Of a stretch of DNA of 64,000 nt, positions 53,692-60,277 are shown in pieces. The translations under genes were made by a program, and so were the position numbers. The notes under the pieces are model-generated. The model worked only from the letters and a program-made list of their open reading frames with translations, searched no databases and had not been told where the DNA came from. Position 1 is the first letter of the stretch. Each line of letters begins with the position of its first letter. Where the stretch lies: NCBI RefSeq assembly GCF_947488135.1, contig NZ_CANKYW010000007.1:180325-244324 (forward strand). Reading direction: 5' to 3'. Origin of the DNA: an uncultured Marivita sp. (GTDB taxonomy: Bacteria > Pseudomonadota > Alphaproteobacteria > Rhodobacterales > Rhodobacteraceae).

Positions 53692-53814
53692 ATGGCGCAC
53701 CTCGACAGAGAAAGTTCGAACACTCTGTTTGAGGCGCTGGCCGAATGGGAGCGCCATCTCGCATCAGTAGACGCTAAGCGTCTGGGGTGCGAAAATGAGC
53801 ATCCTAAGCCGTAA
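53692..53814 (+). CDS. Possible small protein at the island's left edge
   Basis: A 40-codon ORF (MAHLDRESSNTLFEALAEWE...) with GGAGCGAG before its ATG, overlapping the mobC start by 20 nt. The helical, charged composition and coupling to mobC suggest a real gene, but it is short and unrecognised. Confidence 0.35.
   Translation: MAHLDRESSNTLFEALAEWERHLASVDAKRLGCENEHPKP
53769..53783. promoter_or_regulatory. Inverted repeat just upstream of mobC (oriT or operator candidate)
   Basis: AGACGCT (53769-53775), A, AGCGTCT (53777-53783), followed by GGGGTGCG and, 11 bp on, the mobC start. Relaxase origins often have such a repeat a few bases from nic; it could equally be a MobC operator. No known nic consensus is evident. 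Confidence 0.4.
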
Positions 53815-54211
53815 ATTCAATAACTTAGCACAAGCCGAGGCAAAGAAGGCGGCCTATACGCCGCCCTTCTCGCTCCGACTTACCTACGAAGAACGGGCGC
53901 GGCTGGATGCCGAACGGGGCGACAAGTCTCTTGCCGCCTACATCCGAGAGCGTCTGTTCGGTGTTGATGCTGCACCGCGCAAGAAGCGCGGCAACAGTCC
54001 TGTTCAGGACAAGGAAGCCCTTGGCCGCATAGCTGGGGCGCTTGGTCAGTCTCGCTTGTCCCAAAACATGAACCAGCTCGCAAAAGCCGTAAACACGGGC
54101 TCCCTGCCTGTAACGCCTGAGACCGAAGCCGAAATCAAGGAAGCCTGCCGCGAAATCTCGGAAATGCGGGCGGCGCTCTTGGCCGCTCTCGGCAAAGCGC
54201 CAGGGAGCTAG
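53795..54211 (+). CDS. mobC: MobC-like relaxosome accessory protein
   Basis: A 138-aa small DNA-binding accessory protein. N-terminal half has a ribbon-helix-helix-like region (FSLRLTYEERARLDAERGDK, SLAAYIRERLF); the C-terminal half has the MobC hallmark LSQNMNQLAKAVNTGSL followed by a helical segment. MobC helps the relaxase open DNA at oriT. Two nt separate it from the relaxase gene. Confidence 0.85.
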   Translation: MSILSRKFNNLAQAEAKKAAYTPPFSLRLTYEERARLDAERGDKSLAAYIRERLFGVDAAPRKKRGNSPVQDKEALGRIAGALGQSRLSQNMNQLAKAVNTGSLPVTPETEAEIKEACREISEMRAALLAALGKAPGS

Positions 54212-54213
54212 CC

Positions 54214-55527
54214 ATGATCTTGAAAGCCAAAGAGCGTGGCAATGCCCCGCAGCTCGCCCGCTACCTGCTGGCAATGCGAGATAATGAACACGTCGAACTC
54301 CATGACGTGCGCGGATTCATCAGTGATGATCTGGTCGAGGCATTCAGAGAAGCCGATGCCATTGCGCGGGGAACGCGCTGCGAGAGGCATCTGTTCTCCA
54401 TGAGCTTTAACCCGCCTGAAGGCGCGGATGCGTCCATTGGGGACTTCGAAAGGGCAATAGAGCAAGTAGAAGCCAAACTTGGGCTGGAAGGCCAGCCCCG
54501 CGCCATTGTCTTCCACGAAAAAGACGGGCGGCGGCACGCTCATGCCGTCTGGTCACGGATCGACAGCGAGCGGATGCGAGCTTTGAACCTCAGCCACTAC
54601 AAGATCAAGCTGCGGGACGTATCGCGCCAGCTCTACCTTGAACATGGCTGGGCAATGCCGCGCGGCTTGGAAGATCGCAGCTTGCGCGACCCGCTCACCT
54701 TCACGCGCGAAGAATGGCAGCAAGCGCAGCGGGCTGGCCTTGACGCAAAGGAGCTGAAAGCGGTCTTCAAGACTGTCTGGGAAACATCAGACAATCGCGC
54801 AGCCTTCGAACAGGCGCTCAAGGAACGCGGGTTCTGGCTCGCTAGAGGTGATCGGCGCGGCTTTGTCGCGGTCGATTATCGCGGTGAGGTTTATGCCCTA
54901 GCCCGCTACAGCGGCGTCAAGGCAAAGGACGTGGCCGCGAAGCTCGGCGATCCGCAAGAGCTACGTTCGGTCGAACAGGTGAAGGCCGACATTGCTGGCC
55001 GTATGACGGCCAAGCTGCAAGAATTCATCAAGCAGGCCGAACGGGACGCGGCGCGGCGGTCGTTGCAGATCGACTTCCGCAAGGCGGAGATTGTCGGGCG
55101 GCATGAGAAAGAGCGCCGCCAGCTTACAGAAGCCCATGAGAAGCGCTGGCAGGCCGAAACCCGCAAGCGGGCTGAACGTCTTCCAAAGGGGTTCTCGGGC
55201 ATCTGGCATCGCCTGACTGGCAAATATGCCAAGGTTCGAGCGCAGAATGAACATGAAGCGCTGAAAGCCCTGCACCGCGACCGCGCAGAAAAGGACGCGA
55301 TGATCCTCAAGCAGATCGAAGAGCGGCAGGTTATCCAGCGCGATATACGAGCGCAGCGGGAAGCTGCGCAAGACGAGTTGTTGCGGCTACGCGAAGACGT
55401 GGCGCACTACATGCGTAATGATCGGCATGCCCCCGATCACACGCCCACGCGCAAGCGCGAGAAAACCCGCGAAGAAGGCCGCGAACGCGCACCTCGCCCG
55501 CACCGCAGGCATGGGTTCGAGCCGTAG
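54214..55527 (+). CDS. Mobilization relaxase
   Basis: A 437-aa relaxase. The histidine triad of motif III is HEKDGRRHAHAVWSRID (H101, H108, H110), preceded by the ARYLLAMRDNEHVEL segment near the N-terminus, then a linker domain and a long coiled, highly charged C-terminal half (about 270-437) ending in Arg/His-rich RPHRRHGFEP. It nicks oriT and leads the strand into the recipient; no type IV secretion genes are in view, so the element would be mobilised in trans. The N-terminal motif I tyrosine is not obvious to me. Confidence 0.87.
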   Translation: MILKAKERGNAPQLARYLLAMRDNEHVELHDVRGFISDDLVEAFREADAIARGTRCERHLFSMSFNPPEGADASIGDFERAIEQVEAKLGLEGQPRAIVFHEKDGRRHAHAVWSRIDSERMRALNLSHYKIKLRDVSRQLYLEHGWAMPRGLEDRSLRDPLTFTREEWQQAQRAGLDAKELKAVFKTVWETSDNRAAFEQALKERGFWLARGDRRGFVAVDYRGEVYALARYSGVKAKDVAAKLGDPQELRSVEQVKADIAGRMTAKLQEFIKQAERDAARRSLQIDFRKAEIVGRHEKERRQLTEAHEKRWQAETRKRAERLPKGFSGIWHRLTGKYAKVRAQNEHEALKALHRDRAEKDAMILKQIEERQVIQRDIRAQREAAQDELLRLREDVAHYMRNDRHAPDHTPTRKREKTREEGRERAPRPHRRHGFEP

Positions 55528-55555
55528 TTAGATGCTATTGGAATAAGGCAACCGA

Positions 55556-56863
55556 TCATTTGGGAACAAATAGTGGAGACGAATAGCCATCAACCTGCAA
55601 CCTGTACAATCCATTATCCTCCACCTCACCAGTCACAACAACGCTCGTGCCATCGCCAAGGATGACATGATTTTTGATATCGCCAGGCTCATAGACCGCG
55701 CGAGGCTCACCTACTATAAAGCCAGACACATTCTTCATCGCCTTGATTGCGGGCTTTGGCGACTCCTTAGCAATGACATCCCTTTCTGCATCTGTCGCCT
55801 TAACCTCTTCCAGACTCAGCAAGACGGGAGTAATGTGCCACATAGTAAATGCTGGGAACATGGTTCCAGACACCTCAATTTCGTCTTCACTTGAAATTAT
55901 ATCTTTCTTTTCCTGCGGGAGTTCACTCCAATTTATCACCATCTGCACTTCTGAAACTGCGGGATAGGAAACGTTGCTAAGCTCGTCCATTCCATCAAGC
56001 ATTTGCCGACCGAGGAAGCAAGTCACCTTGTCGAGCAAAAGCACAGGAGTTTCGAACTCTCCCTGATAATCATGGTAACCCTTCTTTGTAATTTTCCGAC
56101 CTTGTAGCGTGATTAATTTCGGCTTATAGCCATCGCCAGCAAAATTGTCGCTAATATCAACACACCTCTGCTTTTCGCAGTCGCAGGAAAAATTATTGCT
56201 AATGACTCCTGCGCCCTCCTCTCCCTTGTTTTGATCTCGGAGGTAAGATTCCGCATTCTGCGGGTATCCAGGGCGATTAGTGCTGTCATTCCACTTTGAA
56301 TAAGCTGAGCCGCTCTCACTCATATCCTTCGGTGATAAATAGTAGAGAACTGCGCCAATCACTAAGATTAGGATGAGTATCCCAACAATGGCTTCGATGA
56401 GATACTTTCGATCTGATGATTTTGTTGCATCGGGGGATGCATGCCCTTCATCTGCCACATTCGAATTAACTGTGACTGGAGTGGGTTTCTGGTCAGGAAT
56501 GTTGTTTTCCGATATCGCCGCGATATTAGGAGTGGACAGGTTCCATTTGAGCATCGCCAGCCGTGCCTCGGGCGATTCATAGTTGTCGATTACGTATCCA
56601 TCTTGAAATAATTTTTCCGCATACAACTTGTTGCCCGAGAACCCAAGCCAAACTTGCAGCAAAAGTATTGCAGCGCCACCAAAATACATATCCACAAAGA
56701 TGTAAATTACCCACATAGAGGCCATAAGCGCCCCAAGCGCATAAAGCCCCCTCATAAAGAGAGGAAAGCCGAAACAAGGAGAAAAGATCAATAGCGTCCA
56801 GCTAAATCCTATCTTTACTTGCTTATACTGACCAGTGGATTGTTTTTTCAGCGTAACCTTCAT
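55556..56863 (-). CDS. Unknown membrane protein, DUF2628-like N-terminus and DUF4431-like region
   Basis: A 435-aa cargo protein in strikingly AT-rich DNA. N-terminus (STGQYKQVKIGFSWTLLIFS) and the next two helices resemble DUF2628-type membrane domains; another helix lies at about 153-175 (YLIEAIVGILILILVIGAVL). The following extracytoplasmic part has paired cysteines (NFSCDCEKQRC) and a beta-rich block with LITLQGRKITKKGY, PVLLLDKVTCFLG, EIEVSGTMFPAFTMWHITPV, as in DUF4431. Function unknown. Its Shine-Dalgarno sits in a hairpin (56869-56886). Orientation is opposite to the relaxase. Confidence 0.75.
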   Translation of the reverse strand: MKVTLKKQSTGQYKQVKIGFSWTLLIFSPCFGFPLFMRGLYALGALMASMWVIYIFVDMYFGGAAILLLQVWLGFSGNKLYAEKLFQDGYVIDNYESPEARLAMLKWNLSTPNIAAISENNIPDQKPTPVTVNSNVADEGHASPDATKSSDRKYLIEAIVGILILILVIGAVLYYLSPKDMSESGSAYSKWNDSTNRPGYPQNAESYLRDQNKGEEGAGVISNNFSCDCEKQRCVDISDNFAGDGYKPKLITLQGRKITKKGYHDYQGEFETPVLLLDKVTCFLGRQMLDGMDELSNVSYPAVSEVQMVINWSELPQEKKDIISSEDEIEVSGTMFPAFTMWHITPVLLSLEEVKATDAERDVIAKESPKPAIKAMKNVSGFIVGEPRAVYEPGDIKNHVILGDGTSVVVTGEVEDNGLYRLQVDGYSSPLFVPK

Positions 56864-56868
56864 GAAAA

Positions 56869-56886
56869 TTCCTTTTAAAAAAGGAA
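56869..56886 (-). promoter_or_regulatory. Hairpin covering the ribosome site of the 435-aa cargo gene
   Basis: TTCCTTTT (56869-56876) and AAAAGGAA (56879-56886) are perfectly complementary with a 2-bp spacer. On the mRNA the AAAAGGAA next to the ATG would pair with the upstream TTCCTTTT. Confidence 0.5.
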
Positions 56887-56963
56887 AACGATATCATCTT
56901 ATTGATGTATTTAAAATTGCTTTTAACCTAATCAGCATCCCGAAAAGCTTTACTTGGTTTTGA

Positions 56964-56986
56964 AAGGGCGCTCTAGGAGCGCCCTT
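56964..56986 (-). terminator. Terminator overlapping a stop codon
   Basis: AAGGGCGCTC (56964-56973), TAG, GAGCGCCCTT (56977-56986), T-rich on both sides. The stem includes the stop codon of the 80-aa gene. Confidence 0.75.
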
Positions 56987-57215
56987 CGTTTTGCTGCGGG
57001 GTATCTTCGAGCGGAGCCCGCAGGACGATCCGTCCGTTGATCGGGCAAGTCTCAAGCTGAAGCGTGTAGCCCTGTCCGTCCTTGTGCGCCCAAGCTGCGC
57101 CGACTTTGTTCCAGAAGGATTTTTCGCCTCTCTGCGTGACGTGCCAGGCCAGAAGGTCGGGTGCGTTTAGGGGCTGCTGGGCGGTGTTCGTAGTTTTCAT
57201 TTTCTCGCATGCCAT
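56973..57215 (-). CDS. Small conserved protein of mobilizable elements
   Basis: An 80-aa protein with the pattern SFWNKVGAAWAHKDGQGYTLQLETCPINGRIVLR, a single-domain family I recall from many plasmids and ICEs of alpha- and gammaproteobacteria, function unknown. Start at 57215 has AAAGGAGATGAGATT upstream. Confidence 0.75.
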   Translation of the reverse strand: MACEKMKTTNTAQQPLNAPDLLAWHVTQRGEKSFWNKVGAAWAHKDGQGYTLQLETCPINGRIVLRAPLEDTPQQNEGRS

Positions 57216-57723
57216 AATCTCATCTCCTTTGTTTGGGGTGGCTTGCTAACGCCCTCCCGTCAGGCCGAAGGCAAAGGTTCGGGATTCATGGTCAACACGG
57301 CTGGCGCAGCCAGGTGGTGCGGGCAGGCCATTGAAGGCAGTGCCGCGTTCGGTCAAGGAAATCGCAGCGCGATTATTGGGTGTCCTCAAAGCAAGTCCGC
57401 CCCAATCAAAGGGGTGAGAGTTACGCGGTCAGAATAACGGCGACTGCCCTTCAGCCAGCCGCATCCGTCATGCCCTGCTTCGTGTCTCGCGCATCTTCTG
57501 GCGATAATCCACATCTGGAAACGCTGGCGTTGCCCTTGGCGAGCACATTGTGACGGCGGGCAAAGCCGATGCCGCTTCTTTCCGATCAACCGAGATCAAT
57601 CCTGTGGTGCTTTGGGCGATAGCAGCCGCAAACCGTAGACGCGCTCCCTGCGCATCCGCCTATGACGTTCAAGCGTCAGTGCCGAACCATCAGCGCCTTC
57701 ATTGGCCGAGATGATGTGTGTGC
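57216..57723. other. Gene-free stretch of the island backbone
   Basis: About 500 bp without a convincing gene. Frames present are short and without ribosome sites. I see no long repeat. It could hold promoters, a regulatory RNA or a remnant. Confidence 0.5.
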
Positions 57724-57772
57724 GAGCCGAAAGGCTCTGAATGGTTCGGAGCCTCCTTGAAGCCAAAGGAGG
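57724..57772 (+). promoter_or_regulatory. Alternating leader hairpins over the ribosome site
   Basis: GAGCC (57724-57728), GGCTC (57733-57737) and GAGCC (57749-57753) can pair 1-2 or 2-3. The third overlaps CCTCCTT (57752-57758), which pairs perfectly with the Shine-Dalgarno AAGGAGG (57766-57772) of the 59-aa gene. Pairing 2-3 would free the ribosome site. Confidence 0.55.
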
Positions 57773-57777
57773 ATGAC

Positions 57778-57957
57778 ATGAAACTTGTCTCTCGATTTGA
57801 AGCAGCAACGCTAAGCACGCCTGAATTGCACGGTCTGCGAAAAGAAGCGTTCATCGCCTTCACTGCCGCCCCGCGCGGCTCGCAGGAACAGCGCGAAGCG
57901 CTTGTGACGATGCGAACTATCGAAGATGAGCTGGCGACCCGTGCGCCAGGTCTCTAA
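57778..57957 (+). CDS. Small conserved protein of mobilizable elements (59 aa)
   Basis: 59 residues, predicted helical hairpin: MKLVSRFEAATLSTPELHGL, then a helix with AFTAAPRGSQEQREALVTM and an ATRAPGL end. I recall the family from sphingomonad and other alphaproteobacterial plasmids, without known function. AAGGAGG ribosome site 5 nt upstream, itself in a hairpin. A terminator follows 9 nt after the stop. Confidence 0.75.
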   Translation: MKLVSRFEAATLSTPELHGLRKEAFIAFTAAPRGSQEQREALVTMRTIEDELATRAPGL

Positions 57958-57965
57958 ATCCTGAT

Positions 57966-57989
57966 GCGGCTGGCCGTGAGGTCAGCCGC
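57966..57989 (+). terminator. Terminator after the 59-aa gene
   Basis: GCGGCTGGCC (57966-57975), GTGA loop, GGTCAGCCGC (57980-57989), then GAATTTTCTG. Near-identical in sequence to the hairpin at 58708-58729 on the other side of the next gene. Confidence 0.75.
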
Positions 57990-58014
57990 GAATTTTCTGT
58001 TGCTCGCATGCTGG

Positions 58015-58650
58015 TCAGATAGCGTCAGTATGCATCACCGCTGTTGCCTCAACCAGCATCGAATTCTTAAAATATAGATAGATCGTACACTGGCGAGATA
58101 CGGGTATGATTGAGAATAGTATTTGGCCAAAGCTGAATCCTTCAGGCGCTTGCCATTTCAATTTTGCATAATATGCATAAAGTGCTTGATCAAAGTCGCT
58201 TTCCTTTACCATAAATTGCTCTGGATTCTTTCGGACGTTCTTCAAAATGCTTCGTGGCGCGCCGAAACCCGCCTTCTCTATCTCCAATATCGCATCCTTG
58301 TAATTTGCGCAGCACTTCATCATGTGAGCATTGACTGCCGCACTCAACGCCTGCTGATCTTCCGTCGAACCAACTCGCATTTTCCCAGCCCATGCCAAAA
58401 GCTGCTTCAATGATTTGGCTTTTGAGAGCTTGGCGACGTCAACGCTTGTGTTTTCAGGAAGCGTAATTGCTTGACTGCTGGCGGTCGCATCGGCGGTAGC
58501 GCTTTCACCTGCCGTGCCGACTATTGGGAACGTGAGGCCGATACTAGCGGCAATCAAGACGGACAACAGCCATATTCTTTTCTGAATCAAAACAATCACC
58601 AATAAATCTTTGCAAACTAAATACTTAGAAATGTTACCACGCGCGCGCAC
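58015..58650 (-). CDS. Unknown exported protein (AT-rich cargo)
   Basis: A 211-aa protein with an N-terminal hydrophobic stretch (IWLLSVLIAASIGLTFPIVG) that looks like a signal peptide, then a helical region with a CC pair (HMMKCCANYKDAILEIEKAG) and a C-terminal beta-like region (FGQILFSIIPVSRQCTIYLY). GTG start at 58650 without a clear ribosome site; later starts near the signal sequence are possible. AT-rich and flanked by two similar hairpins. Function unknown. Confidence 0.6.
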   Translation of the reverse strand: MRARGNISKYLVCKDLLVIVLIQKRIWLLSVLIAASIGLTFPIVGTAGESATADATASSQAITLPENTSVDVAKLSKAKSLKQLLAWAGKMRVGSTEDQQALSAAVNAHMMKCCANYKDAILEIEKAGFGAPRSILKNVRKNPEQFMVKESDFDQALYAYYAKLKWQAPEGFSFGQILFSIIPVSRQCTIYLYFKNSMLVEATAVMHTDAI

Positions 58651-58707
58651 AGGATGTCATTTTTATATTCCACTTATTTCCTGACTCTTCTTCCCCCTTA
58701 GAGGAAG

Positions 58708-58729
58708 CGGCTGGCCGAGAGGCCAGCCG
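58708..58729 (-). terminator. Terminator after the 86-aa gene
   Basis: CGGCTGGCC (58708-58716), GAGA, GGCCAGCCG (58721-58729), followed by AAAATTTT on the plus strand. It lies 7 bp beyond the 86-aa gene's stop. Confidence 0.7.
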
Positions 58730-58735
58730 AAAATT

Positions 58736-58996
58736 TTAGAACAAGGAAAGTTGCGCCCCGCGCCAGCCTGTGCGCACGGCCTCGTGATCGAGCCATGCGG
58801 TAACAATAGCGACTGCGCCGCCGTAGCCCGTCACCGTGCCCTTGTGCGTGAAGTGCGAGCGGTAGCCTGTCTCGGTGACGGGCAACGGCGCTCTGCTCTC
58901 GGTGCGCAGTTCAATGTGATCGACCATGCCGAACGCTTCGGGCGCGAATGTTATCTCGATCTGAATCCCGCGCCATACGGTTGTATGTTGTGCCAT
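58736..58996 (-). CDS. Small conserved plasmid-type protein next to ardC
   Basis: An 86-aa protein: WRGIQIEITFAPEAFGMVDHIEL, YRSHFTHKGTVTGYGGAVAI and a C-terminal GWRGAQLSLF. I recall it as a recurrent neighbour of ardC in plasmids/ICEs, function unknown. Separated from ardC by 32 nt and probably cotranscribed. Confidence 0.75.
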   Translation of the reverse strand: MAQHTTVWRGIQIEITFAPEAFGMVDHIELRTESRAPLPVTETGYRSHFTHKGTVTGYGGAVAIVTAWLDHEAVRTGWRGAQLSLF

Positions 58997-59028
58997 TGTT
59001 GTGCCCTCCGCCGTAGCGGAGCCGCCGC

Positions 59029-59931
59029 TTACGCGGCGACTCCTTCTGCTGTTTCGGTCTGGGCTTGGAAGCCATGCAGGAAGTCTGCTGCCTTTTGGGC
59101 GTGGGCGGCTGCCGAGAAGATCGCCCGCTTATCGTCCTTCAGCACCTTCAGCCAGCTCTGGATATAGGCGGCATGATCTGTGCCAGCCTCGGGGGTCAGG
59201 CCAAGATCGGCACAAAGGAACGCCGCGCCAAGTTCGGCAACAAGTTCTTCGCGGGCGTAGCCTTCATCGCCCCATTTCTTGCGCCCGAATTCTCGGTCAA
59301 GGCGCTTGGGGTGCTTCGTCCAGTGCGTCAGCTCATGCGCCAAGTTCGCATAGTACGCCTCGGGGCTGCGGAAACACTCGAAGACGGGCATCTGCACATG
59401 ATCGCTGCCGCCGCTATAGAAAGCCTGATTGCCGCCGTGCCGAACGTCCGCGCCTGTCGCCGCGAAGAAGTCTTCGGCATGGGGGATGCGCTGCGCGGGG
59501 TCTATGACAGGCTCGGGCTTGACGTAGTAGTGCTCGGGCAAGCCTTCGATCTGCTCCACATTGAAGACGGTGTAAGCTTTCATAAACGGTATGGTGCGTT
59601 CTTCCTCCGTGCCGTTGTCCTGCTCCTCTAGCTTCGTGATGGTGTTGGCATAAACAACGGAATTGCCGCGCTCGCCCTTCCTGACGTGTGCGCCCAGCTC
59701 TTGGGCTTGGCGGTAGGTCATCCAGTACGGGGAGAAATAGCCCGCCTCCATCGCCGCGCCCCACAACATCAGAACGTTGATGCCGCTATAGGCTAGGCCG
59801 TTATGGCGCAGGGGCTTGGTCACGCGCCCATCCATGTTGCCAGCGCTCCACGGCTTCAGCCATGTGAGTTCGCCCTGCTCCAAATCGGCGATGATCTTGT
59901 CTGTAACTTTCTGGTAAACGTCTTGTTTCAC
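59029..59931 (-). CDS. ardC: Antirestriction protein ArdC
   Basis: A 300-aa protein with an N-terminal single-strand-DNA-binding domain (DVYQKVTDKIIADLEQG, WSAGNMDGRVTKPLRHNGLAYSG in order) and a C-terminal metallopeptidase domain with HELTH (H199, E200, H203) and a downstream EELVAELGAAFL glutamate. ArdC protects incoming transferred DNA from restriction. GTG start at 59931 with AAGGA directly ahead; the frame stays open to 60093. A 10-bp-arm palindrome lies just upstream. Confidence 0.9.
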   Translation of the reverse strand: MKQDVYQKVTDKIIADLEQGELTWLKPWSAGNMDGRVTKPLRHNGLAYSGINVLMLWGAAMEAGYFSPYWMTYRQAQELGAHVRKGERGNSVVYANTITKLEEQDNGTEEERTIPFMKAYTVFNVEQIEGLPEHYYVKPEPVIDPAQRIPHAEDFFAATGADVRHGGNQAFYSGGSDHVQMPVFECFRSPEAYYANLAHELTHWTKHPKRLDREFGRKKWGDEGYAREELVAELGAAFLCADLGLTPEAGTDHAAYIQSWLKVLKDDKRAIFSAAAHAQKAADFLHGFQAQTETAEGVAA

Positions 59932-60277
59932 TTCCTTTTCTCCTTTGATCGGTTGCGCATGCAACCGATCTGCCCCTCTGGCGAAGAGAGGGGGGAGACC
60001 GTCACAGACCGCAGGCAGCGGTGGGGGATCGCCCATCCTGCACAAGCAAAGCGCGGAAGGATGGGGAGACCGCTGACTGCGCCCAAAGCCCATGCGAAGG
60101 GCTTGGTCTTGACGGCGAAGGGGGTCGCAGACCCCAAAACAAGAAAGAGAAAGTCAGCCTGCCAGGGCTGGCATCAGGCCCGCGCAAGGGATGGAAGCCG
60201 CATGGCCGAGACCGCTACAGGCGGGCTCGGTTCACGACAGCCCGACCCGAAGGGGTGCGCCAAGTTCAAGTGAATTT
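59932..60277. other. Gene-free region between herA and ardC
   Basis: 346 bp holding the ardC promoter and the palindrome at 59947-59970, plus a GGGGTC/GACCCC stem (60121-60135). Short frames here are GC-biased and lack ribosome sites. I recall similar noncoding segments in alphaproteobacterial mobile elements. Confidence 0.5.
59947..59970. promoter_or_regulatory. Palindromic operator upstream of ardC
   Basis: GATCGGTTGC (59947-59956), GCAT, GCAACCGATC (59961-59970): perfect 10-bp arms, 15 bp upstream of the ardC start. Its position suits repression of ardC outside transfer; the regulator is not in view. Confidence 0.6.

Noticed and set aside
53622..53700. tRNA gene or attachment site at the island edge
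   Set aside because: I looked for a T-arm (GGTTCGAAT) and acceptor pairing and found neither.
57243..57437. 64-codon ORF in the island gap
   Set aside because: No ribosome site, no recognisable features, weak start.
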